NCBI GenBank assembly: GCA_964626565.1
Contig: CAZVFX010000009.1
Location: 24,760 to 88,759, forward strand
Reading direction: 5' to 3'
DNA from: CAZVFX01 sp964626565
Lineage (GTDB): Bacteria; Myxococcota_A; UBA9042; CAIXZC01
DNA: 64,000 nt
The position numbers and the translations under genes are program-made. Every line of letters starts with the position of its first letter. Within the stretch, counting starts at the first letter, position 1. This document shows, in pieces, positions 1 through 8,600 of the stretch. The notes under the pieces were generated by a model. The model did no database searches. It had not been told where the DNA came from and saw nothing but the letters and a program-made list of their open reading frames with translations.

Positions 1-2
1 CC

Positions 3-3000
3 GGCTATGCCGGCATCGGCAAGACCTCGCTGGTACGGGAAATCTACAAGCCGGTAACAAGGCAGCGAGGGTACTTCATTACCGGTAAGTTCGATCAGTA
101 CAAGCGGGACGTGCCGTTCGGTGCGCTGATCGAGGCTTTTCAAGAGCTGGTTCGGGCTCTCCTGACTGAGGGTGATGACCGGCTGGCCTCGTGGCGCAAC
201 GAGATCTTGGGGGCTTTGGGGCCTAACGGGCAGGTGATAATCAACGTAATTCCCGACGTCGAGAAAGTGATCGGCCGTCAGCCCGCGGTTCCCGAGTTGC
301 CGGCCGCTGAGTCCCATAACCGGTTGACGCTTGCCTTCCACAGCTTCATGAACGTGTTTACGAGGGAAGAGCACCCCCTGGTCCTGTTTCTTGATGACCT
401 TCAGTGGGCCGACAACGCCTCTCTGGCCTTGCTGCAATCGGTGATGACCGGACCGGAAAACGACTACCTGTTCATCGTAGGGGCTTACCGGGACAACGAA
501 GTGGATGCGGCGCATCCGCTGGTGGCTACCCTCGAGGAATTGGAGAAGATGGGGATACCGGTTGCGGACATCAACCTCGGGGCGCTGCGGTTGGAACATA
601 TCAACGAGTTGATATCCGACACTTTCGCCGCGTCTCCCGGGGAGACCATGCCACTGGCTGAGCTTGCCAGGAGCAAGACGCACGGCAACCCGTTCTTCCT
701 CACCGAGTTCTTGAAAGCGGTGCATGCAAAAGAGCTGGTGCGTTTCGACTTCATGGCCAACGGCTGGACCTGGAACCTGGAGGCTATCGGGGACCTGGGC
801 ATCGGCGATGACGTGGTTGAGCTGATGGCCGAGAAGATTCAGGCGCTGCCGGCTGCGTGCCAGCAGGCCTTGAAACTGGGGGCGTGCATCGGCGGCGGGT
901 TTGACCTGCAGCTTCTGGCCACGGTGTCGGGAAAATCTCCTTCCGAGATAATGACGGCGCTGGACCCTGCTGTACGGGAAGGGTTTCTGCTGGTGGTCGG
1001 TGAAACGCACCGGTTCCTGCAACTGGACGGGAAGGACCTGGCTGACGGGCTTCTCGACGCGGTGCTGTTGCGCACCGTGAGGTATAAGTTCGGGCACGAT
1101 AAGATCCAGCAGGCCGCCTACTCCCTCATTCCGGAGGAGATCCGGAAGACGGTGCACCGCCAGGTGGGCCAGATCATCTTGCGCGAGACTGCGGGGAGCA
1201 AGCGGGAGGCGCGGGTCTTCGACATTGTGAACCAGCTCAACGCCAGCTTGGAATTGTTGCAGACTCCGGAAGAGAAAGAGGAGTTGGCGCATTTGAATCT
1301 GCTGGCGGGTAAGAAGGCGCTGAGTTCGTCGGGCTACGAGTCGGCGTACGGCTATCTTGCCAGCGGTATCTCGCTGATGGAGGAGGACGCGTGGGAGACG
1401 AAGTACGAGTTGACCCTCGAGTTGCATGTGGAAGCTGCAACCGCCGCGTATCTTTCGACCCGGTTCCAAGAGATGGAGCGGCTGGCCAACATCGTGTTGG
1501 AGCGTGGCAAAGAGCTCATTGACAAGGTTCGGGCTTACGAAGTGCTCATTCACGGACACATTGCGCAGGCCCGAAAGTTGGAGGCGGTGGACACCGGTTT
1601 GACCCTGCTCAGGTTGCTGGGCGTCAAGGTTCCGCCGCGTCCGTCAATGGCGCAGGTGTTGTTGGCGGTTTTGCGCACCAAGGTCGCCCTCATCGGCAAG
1701 TCGCCGGAGAGTCTGTTGGACCTGCCGCCCATGAAGGACGAAAAGGCCCTGGCCGCCATGCGCGTCGCGACCAGCCTGGCTTCCACGGCCTATGTACTCT
1801 ATCCCAACCTGTTTCCGGTGCTGGTGCTGACGCAGGTTCAGTTGTCAGTCAAGTACGGCAACATGCCCTTCTCCTCCTTTGCATACGCACTCTATGGGGT
1901 GGTGCTGTGTGGTGCGTTGGGCGATCTCGACGGTGGCTACCGGTTCGGGCAGGTGGGTATGAAGCTGCAGCGAAAGCTGGAGGCCCACGAACTGAGGGGG
2001 AAGGTCCCGTTCACCGCAGCGGGATTCACTGAACACTACAAGAAGCCGTTGCGCAAGTGCAACAAGCGGCTCCTCGACGCGTACAAATCGTCTCTTGAAT
2101 TGGGCGATTTCGAGTTTGCCGGGACGTCGTCCGGTGTATGCGCTTACAACATGTTCTACCTCGGCCTGAACCTGGTGGAGTTGGAGGGCAGGTTCAGTCA
2201 TTGGGCCGAGGTGCTGGTCCAGTGCAAGCAGGTAGCCTACGTCAACTACATGAACATCTACCTGCAGGTGGTGAAGAACCTGCTGTCGGAGAGCAGCGAC
2301 CCGTCGCGCCTGGAAGGGGAGGCGTACAGCGTAAGTGCCAAGATTGACGAACACCACGAGGCCAACGATTTTCACGCGCTGGGCGATGTTTATCTGGCTC
2401 GCATGGTGCTGAGCTTCACCTTTGGCGATTTTGCGGCTGCGGTTCAGTATGGTGACGAGGGAGAACAGTACCTGCACGGCCTCATGGCCATGTACGCGTC
2501 CCAGGTATGGTATTTCTACGATTCGTTGAGCCGGCTGGCATTGTGCCGTACCGCGTTGGGTAGCGACCGCCGCGGCTTGCTGAAGAAGGTCCGTTCCAAC
2601 GTGCGCAAGCTGAAGAAATGGGCCCGTCACTGCGAGGAGAACCAACGTCACAAGCTGGACCTGGTGCTGGCGGAGCGTGCTCGGGTCGCGGGGAAATCCG
2701 ACCTGGCGATGGAACTCTACGACAAGGCCATCGAGGGCGCCAACCGCAACGGTTTCCTGTCGGAGCAGGCCCTCGGCAACGAGCTGGCCGCCGCCTTCTA
2801 TCTGGCCCTGGGAAAGAACAAAATCGCAAGAGCGTATATGACCGACGCGCACTACCTGTACAAGAAGTGGGGTGCCACCGCGAAGGTGGAACAGATAGAG
2901 GATGAGTTTGACGATCTTGTGATCGCTGAAACGCCCGGAGCGGCAGGGATTTTTGAGTCTACTTCCACCATCAGCTCAGAATCGAGCACCACCGTCGGCA

Positions 3001-4235
3001 CCTCCCGTTATGACGTTTCGACGGTACTTAAGGCCGCCCAGGCAATCTCCGGCGAAATCAATCTACCCGAGCTGCTAAAGAAGCTGATGGCCATCGTGGT
3101 GGAAAATGCCGGGGCGCAGCGCGGCCTGCTCGTGTTGGAATCCGAGGACCGGCTCCTGGTGGAGGCTGATGTGCCGGGGGACGGCGCTGAGACCACCGTC
3201 ATGCAACATGAACCGATCAGACGGCGCACCGATGTTGCGCAGACCGTCATCAACTACGTGTTGAGGATGAGGGAACCTGTGGTACTGGACGACGCGGGCA
3301 AGGACGGTACCTTCGGCCGGGACGAGTACGTCGGGAGGGTTATGCCCAAGTCGCTGCTGTGCATGCCGCTGATGCACCAGGCGCGGCTCAGCGGTGTGTT
3401 GTACCTGGAGAACAATCTGGCCGTTGCCGCGTTCACACCGGGGCGGGTGGAATTGTTGGAGATGCTGTCCGCGGAAATCGTCATTTCGTTGAGGAACGCG
3501 GAATTGTACGGGCGGTTGGAAGAGCATGCCCGCCTGTTGGAGCAGAAGGTGTCGGACCGGACCATGGAGTTGACCGCGGCCAATGAGGCGCTGGCGAAGG
3601 AGAAGTCCAAGTCGGACGCCCTGCTGTTGAACGTCCTCCCGGCGAAGGTGGCCGACGACCTGCGAAGGGACGGGCGGACCGAGCCGGAGAGTTTCAAGTA
3701 CGTCAGCGCTCTCTTTACCGACTTCGTGGAGTTTACCCCCATGACCGCGCTGCTTGAGCCTGCGGCGCTCATAGATGAACTCAACGATATTTTCACCGCG
3801 TTTGACAGCATTATCGAGCGAAACCGGTGCGAGCGGATAAAGACCATTGGGGATGCTTACCTGGCGGTATGCGGAATGCCGCAGGAGGACCCGCTCCACG
3901 CCGGCAACATGGTGAAAGCCGCGCTGGAGATAAAGGAGTACCTGGAGAAGAGGAACGCGGAATCCCGCCTGCAGTGGCGAGCCCGGATCGGAGTGCACTC
4001 GGGGAAGGTTGTGGGCGGGGTGGTGGGAGTAAAGAAGTATATCTACGATGTTTTCGGAGACACAATCAACACCGCGTCCCGAGTTCAGGACGCGTCTGAG
4101 CCCATGAGAGTGAACATTTCCGAGGCCACCTATCGCATCATCAAGGATGATTTTGTTTTTGAAGAGCGTGGCCCGATAGAGGTGAAGGGGAAGGGACGGG
4201 TTCGAATGCACTTCGTGGAAGGGAGCAGGAACTGA
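3..4235 (+). CDS. AAA ATPase-TPR-GAF-adenylate cyclase signalling protein (5' truncated by window edge)
   Basis: The frame is open from the first bases of the window, so the N-terminus (by comparison with the paralog at 5648-11296, a kinase region) lies outside. Walker A GYAGIGKTS is at about nt 3-29 and Walker B VLFLDDLQWADN at about nt 378-417, giving a PknK/MalT-like STAND ATPase. A long TPR-like helical region follows (about nt 1200-2900), then a GAF domain (about 3010-3490), a coiled coil (about 3490-3640) and a class III nucleotide cyclase (about 3690-4190). The cyclase has both metal aspartates (LFTDF and IGDAY). It also has the adenine-selecting Lys in KTIGDAY and Asp in YDVFGD, plus NTASR, so ATP is the expected substrate and cAMP the product. 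A GTG at 111 is internal to the gene, not its start. It is cytoplasmic and probably a ligand-controlled cAMP generator. Confidence 0.88.
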   Translation, partial: GYAGIGKTSLVREIYKPVTRQRGYFITGKFDQYKRDVPFGALIEAFQELVRALLTEGDDRLASWRNEILGALGPNGQVIINVIPDVEKVIGRQPAVPELPAAESHNRLTLAFHSFMNVFTREEHPLVLFLDDLQWADNASLALLQSVMTGPENDYLFIVGAYRDNEVDAAHPLVATLEELEKMGIPVADINLGALRLEHINELISDTFAASPGETMPLAELARSKTHGNPFFLTEFLKAVHAKELVRFDFMANGWTWNLEAIGDLGIGDDVVELMAEKIQALPAACQQALKLGACIGGGFDLQLLATVSGKSPSEIMTALDPAVREGFLLVVGETHRFLQLDGKDLADGLLDAVLLRTVRYKFGHDKIQQAAYSLIPEEIRKTVHRQVGQIILRETAGSKREARVFDIVNQLNASLELLQTPEEKEELAHLNLLAGKKALSSSGYESAYGYLASGISLMEEDAWETKYELTLELHVEAATAAYLSTRFQEMERLANIVLERGKELIDKVRAYEVLIHGHIAQARKLEAVDTGLTLLRLLGVKVPPRPSMAQVLLAVLRTKVALIGKSPESLLDLPPMKDEKALAAMRVATSLASTAYVLYPNLFPVLVLTQVQLSVKYGNMPFSSFAYALYGVVLCGALGDLDGGYRFGQVGMKLQRKLEAHELRGKVPFTAAGFTEHYKKPLRKCNKRLLDAYKSSLELGDFEFAGTSSGVCAYNMFYLGLNLVELEGRFSHWAEVLVQCKQVAYVNYMNIYLQVVKNLLSESSDPSRLEGEAYSVSAKIDEHHEANDFHALGDVYLARMVLSFTFGDFAAAVQYGDEGEQYLHGLMAMYASQVWYFYDSLSRLALCRTALGSDRRGLLKKVRSNVRKLKKWARHCEENQRHKLDLVLAERARVAGKSDLAMELYDKAIEGANRNGFLSEQALGNELAAAFYLALGKNKIARAYMTDAHYLYKKWGATAKVEQIEDEFDDLVIAETPGAAGIFESTSTISSESSTTVGTSRYDVSTVLKAAQAISGEINLPELLKKLMAIVVENAGAQRGLLVLESEDRLLVEADVPGDGAETTVMQHEPIRRRTDVAQTVINYVLRMREPVVLDDAGKDGTFGRDEYVGRVMPKSLLCMPLMHQARLSGVLYLENNLAVAAFTPGRVELLEMLSAEIVISLRNAELYGRLEEHARLLEQKVSDRTMELTAANEALAKEKSKSDALLLNVLPAKVADDLRRDGRTEPESFKYVSALFTDFVEFTPMTALLEPAALIDELNDIFTAFDSIIERNRCERIKTIGDAYLAVCGMPQEDPLHAGNMVKAALEIKEYLEKRNAESRLQWRARIGVHSGKVVGGVVGVKKYIYDVFGDTINTASRVQDASEPMRVNISEATYRIIKDDFVFEERGPIEVKGKGRVRMHFVEGSRN

Positions 4236-4263
4236 GCATCAAGCCCGGGGGAAACATCCGTCC

Positions 4264-5568
4264 GTGAGAATTCTACTCGTCAAACCGGATTGGCCGGTGG
4301 GCTACGGGCAGGTGCGCTATGCCCGCCGGGTACGTTTCCCGGCCCTTGCTTTGGGCATCCTCGCTGCGCTGAGCGAAGGTCACGATGTTACCGCGGTGGA
4401 CGCTTCCGTTGGCTCGGTGCCCTACGACGACAGTTTTGACCTGATTGGCATAACCACGACGACTTTTGCCGCCCCGGCTGCGTATCGGATTGCGGCCCGG
4501 TTCAGGGCCCGGGGAGTGCCGGTGGTTCTAGGGGGGGTTCATCCCAGCCTGCAGCCGGAGCAATGCCTGGAACATGCAGATGCGGTGGTGGTGGGTGAGG
4601 CTGAAGGAGTCTGGCCGTCGCTTCTAGAGGATGTGAGCCGGGGGCGGCTGAAGGAGGTCTACCAGGCCGCCCGCATTACCCAACCGATCGACTTCGTGAC
4701 CCCCCGCCGGCAGTTTCTGGATGAAAGCTCGTGGTTCACCGCGGTGGAAGCGTCCCGGGGTTGCCCGAATCGTTGCCGGTATTGCTACCTGCCCTCGGTG
4801 CCGTGGCGGGAACACCGCAGCCGACCCGTTGAGCGGGTTCTGGACGAGGTGGGTGCGTTGGCGCAGGAGATCTTCATCTTCGTCGACGAGAATTTCTTCG
4901 CCAACCGGGCGAACGCCCTGGCCTTGTGTCGCGGCTTGAAGCCGCTGAAGAAGAAGTGGATGGTGCAGGCGCCAACCACCATTGCGGATGACCGCGAATT
5001 GCTCGACGCAATGGCAGAGGGGGGATGCTTCAACGTTCATGTGGGCTTCCAGAGCTTTAGCCGCGAGGCGTTGGCGCTGGCGGGCGTCGACCATGCCCGG
5101 GCCGAAGGCTATCAGAGATTCGTGCAACAACTCCACGACCGGAAGATGATCGTAACGGGGTTCTTTGTTTTTGGAACCGATGCGGACAGATATCCCGACG
5201 TTTTCGACGCCACTGTGGACGTCATAAAGCGGTTGAAACTGGACGATGCCGGGCTGTTCCCCCTCACTCCTTTTCCCGGGACTGAGTACTTCGAGCAGTT
5301 CCGCAGGGAAGGGAGACTGCTCGCGGAAGCGGACCTGTCCCAATTCGGATTCTGTCGGGCAGTCTTCGAGCCCCGGCACATGACTGCTCAGCAGCTTGAG
5401 GATGGGATCGTCAACGCGTATCGGCGGCTATGGCCCCACTTCCTCAGCAGGCTTCCGTCTGTGCTGCTCAGACAGCCGCGCCTGTTCCTCGGTAATCCGC
5501 GCTTCACGAAAGCCATGGTTGCGGGCAACCTGACCCGGCCGGGGCTGTCCTACCGAGCTGCCCCGTAG
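4264..5568 (+). CDS. B12-binding domain radical SAM protein
   Basis: A 434-residue protein starting at GTG 4264, with a GGGGGA ribosome-binding site about 12 nt upstream. The N-terminal 150 residues resemble a cobalamin-binding Rossmann-like domain (GVHPSLQPEQCLEHADAVVV and GEAEGVWPSLLEDV), but the cobalt-ligating DxHxxG is not visible, as in many members of this family. The radical SAM core carries CPNRCRYC (CxxxCxxC) near residue 166, which would bind a 4Fe-4S cluster and SAM. The C-terminal part (LFPLTPFPGTEYF, then a Tyr/Arg-rich tail) resembles the DUF4070-type extension found in HpnJ/HpnR-like enzymes. The substrate cannot be told from sequence. It sits 28 bp after the cyclase gene and 80 bp before its kinase paralog, so it may be cotranscribed with them. 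Confidence 0.85.
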   Translation: MRILLVKPDWPVGYGQVRYARRVRFPALALGILAALSEGHDVTAVDASVGSVPYDDSFDLIGITTTTFAAPAAYRIAARFRARGVPVVLGGVHPSLQPEQCLEHADAVVVGEAEGVWPSLLEDVSRGRLKEVYQAARITQPIDFVTPRRQFLDESSWFTAVEASRGCPNRCRYCYLPSVPWREHRSRPVERVLDEVGALAQEIFIFVDENFFANRANALALCRGLKPLKKKWMVQAPTTIADDRELLDAMAEGGCFNVHVGFQSFSREALALAGVDHARAEGYQRFVQQLHDRKMIVTGFFVFGTDADRYPDVFDATVDVIKRLKLDDAGLFPLTPFPGTEYFEQFRREGRLLAEADLSQFGFCRAVFEPRHMTAQQLEDGIVNAYRRLWPHFLSRLPSVLLRQPRLFLGNPRFTKAMVAGNLTRPGLSYRAAP

Positions 5569-5647
5569 TGGAACTTCCGGGCGGGGGGTGTTATACGATT
5601 AAGATAGGCTCCGGGCGCATCAGTAGCATGTTTGGAAGAGGTAAAAC

Positions 5648-8600
5648 TTGGAAGAAGGGAACAAGTTCGGGCCGTACGTCGTGCTGGGGGAGCTGGCGGT
5701 TGGAGGTATGGCTACCGTCTACGTGGGACGGCATGAACGGCTGGGTCACATAGTTGCGCTCAAGGTAATCCACCGCCACTATCACAGGGATTCCGAGTTT
5801 CGCGACAGATTTGTCGACGAAGCCCGCATCATGGCCAACATCCGCCATCCACACATTCTGTCTGTGCAGGACATTCTGGAGTTGCCCGGCACCAGCGGCA
5901 TGGTCATGGAGCTCATGGCGGGGTGCTCGCTGAAAGAGTACTACGACGCGGTCGGTCTTCCCCTGCCCTACCCCGTCGTCATCGGGCTGTTCACTACGGT
6001 GGCGGAGGCGTTAAGCCATGCCCACGACCACGGCGTAGTGCATCGGGACCTGAAACCTTCGAATATTTTCCTGCACTGCGTCCAGGACCTGGTAATTCCG
6101 AAGCTCACCGATTTTGGAGTGGCCAAGCTGCAGAACTACGCGGTTGAGCATCAGTTGACCACCGCGGGCGCCGCACTTGGGACTCCGCAGTATATGGCAC
6201 CTGAGCAATTTGAGGATTCGAGCTCGGTGGATGCCCGATCGGATATCTTTGCCATGGGGATCATGCTCTTCGAGGCTGCTACGGGCAAGCGTCCGTTCGA
6301 GGGGCGCAGCTACGCCGAGATCATGGCTAACGTTCTCTCTCGAGAGCCCTGCCGGCCGGTAGACGTGCGTTCGGACATACCCATGTCCCTTGCCGACGTG
6401 ATCGAGAAGTGCCTGCGGCGGGACCGGACCCTTCGGTACGAGTCCACCGGGGATTTGGTGGCGGCGCTGCGGGAGTTGGGCAAGGGGATAGGTGTGGCTC
6501 AAATCCCGGCTGGGGATGTACCTAAGGTGACCCTGCCCGAGATGGACGTTGCTGAAGAGGGAGGCACGGGGGAAGGGGCCTTGAGTGGGCTTCCGTCCGG
6601 CGAGGGTGGGTCAGACGAAGCGTCGACTGTTGCGGTGCCCGAGGCCGCCGAATTGCTGGCCAGGGCTGCTCGGGATGACGTTGACAGCCTGTTGCGCACA
6701 ACTGTGGCGCAGGCGCAAGTGATCCCCGGCTACGCGACGGTGTCCACCATCCACGAGGGAGAGGAGACGGTTCTGTACCGTGCGGTGGCCGTGGCTTCCC
6801 ATATGCCGGTGGTTATCAAGACGCCTAAGAATGCTGACGGTCCAAAACTGGCGTTGGCCAGGCTGAAGCACGAGTTCAAGGTGGCGACAGAGCTCGCCGG
6901 GGTGGACGGTGCGGTTGGAGTGCACGGCCTTGAAAAAGTGCGGTCCGGTCTGGCGCTGGTGATGGAGGATTTCGGAGGCACGGATCTGGCCGCGCTCATG
7001 ACCGAGGGAAGGCTGCCGCTTTCTGAGGCGCTTGCGACGAGCAGGCGCCTGGCAGATACCCTTGCCGAACTGCACGAAAGGGACGTTGTTCATGGGGCTG
7101 TTTCCCCCGGGAACATATTGGTCAACCGTGCTGCCGACGTGGTGAAGCTGACCGATTTCGGACTTTCTGCATCGGGCGGGGCGGCTGTGGGGCAGAGGAT
7201 CGGAGGCCAGGGTCCTAGCGCTGAGGTGGCCTACATGTCACCGGAGCAGACAGGTCGGATGGGGCGGCCGGTGGACTTCCGCACCGACCTCTATTCGTTG
7301 GGCGCGGTGATGTTCGAAATGCTCACCGGGCATACTGCTTTCGACGTGGAGGACCCTGCCGAATTGGTGAGGGCCCACCTGTGTACGCGACCCCGGTCTC
7401 CGCGAGTGGTGGAACCGGGCGTGCCGGACATGGTTTGCCGGATCGTCTTGAAGCTGCTGGAAAAGTATGCGGAGGATCGATACCAGAGTGGTCGGGGGGT
7501 GATGTGGGACATCGATGAGTGCCTCCGGCAATACGAGACAGACCGGCATATTGCCACCTTCGAACTCGGTTCCGGCGATGTTCTGGATCGTTTTGAGATC
7601 CCGCCGCGCTTATATGGAAGAGACGGTGAGATGGACGAGCTTTTTGCCGCGTTCAAACGGACTGCCGGCGGGTACAAGGAGCTCTTTCTGGTTGCCGGGT
7701 ATTCCGGGATCGGCAAGACCTCAGTAGTGGCTCAGTTGCATCGTCCCGTGACCGAACGGCGGGGCTTCTTCATCAGCGGAAAATTCGACCAATACAAGAG
7801 GGACGTGCCCTACGGAGCGGTGGTGGAGGCGCTTAGTGACCTGGTGGTGGACCTCCTCGGCTTGTCGGCCGAGGCGTTGGACGAATGGCGAGGGAAGCTT
7901 GGAAAAGCCCTCGGCGTCAACGCCGCGGTCATGGTCGATGTAATCCCCGACTTGGCGGAGCTCCTCGGGGAGCACCCGCCTCCCCCTGAGTTGCCTCCGG
8001 CCGAATCTTTGAACCGCCTGCGACTGGCGTTCCATCATTTCATGTCGGTGTTTTCTGCCGAGGAGCATCCCATGGTGCTCTTCCTTGACGACTTGCAGTG
8101 GGCCGACAACGCGTCGCTTGCGTTCATCGATTCCCTCGTTGCCGGCCCCGAGGTACTCCACCTGCTTCTGCTGGGAGCATTTCGTGACAACGAGGTTGGG
8201 CCGGCGCATCCGCTCGCGGCCATGTTGGACGAACTCCACAAGGCTGGAGCGCCCGTGCACAAACTTCATCTGGAAGCGCTCCCCGGGGACGCGTTGAACC
8301 GGATGGTTGCGGACGTTCTGCGGAGAGATGTGGACGATTGCTGGGACCTTTCGCAATTGCTGCTGGCGCGCACCGGGGGGAATCCGTTCTTTCTCGTGGA
8401 GTTCCTCAAGTCCCTCCACTCCCGGGAATTGCTTGAGTTCTCCGACGCTGAGAAGAGGTGGGAGTGGAGCCTGGATAAGATTGGTACCCTGGGCCTGCCG
8501 GAGAACGTGGTTGACCTCATGGTCGGCAAGATCCAGCGGTTGGATCGGGCGACGCAGCAGGCGTTGCAGGTGGCGGCCTGCATAGGCAGTCGCTTTGAAC

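Noticed and set aside
1845..2852. A 335-codon minus-strand frame under the first ATPase gene
   Set aside because: It lies fully inside the TPR region of the plus-strand gene, has no RBS and no recognisable domain.
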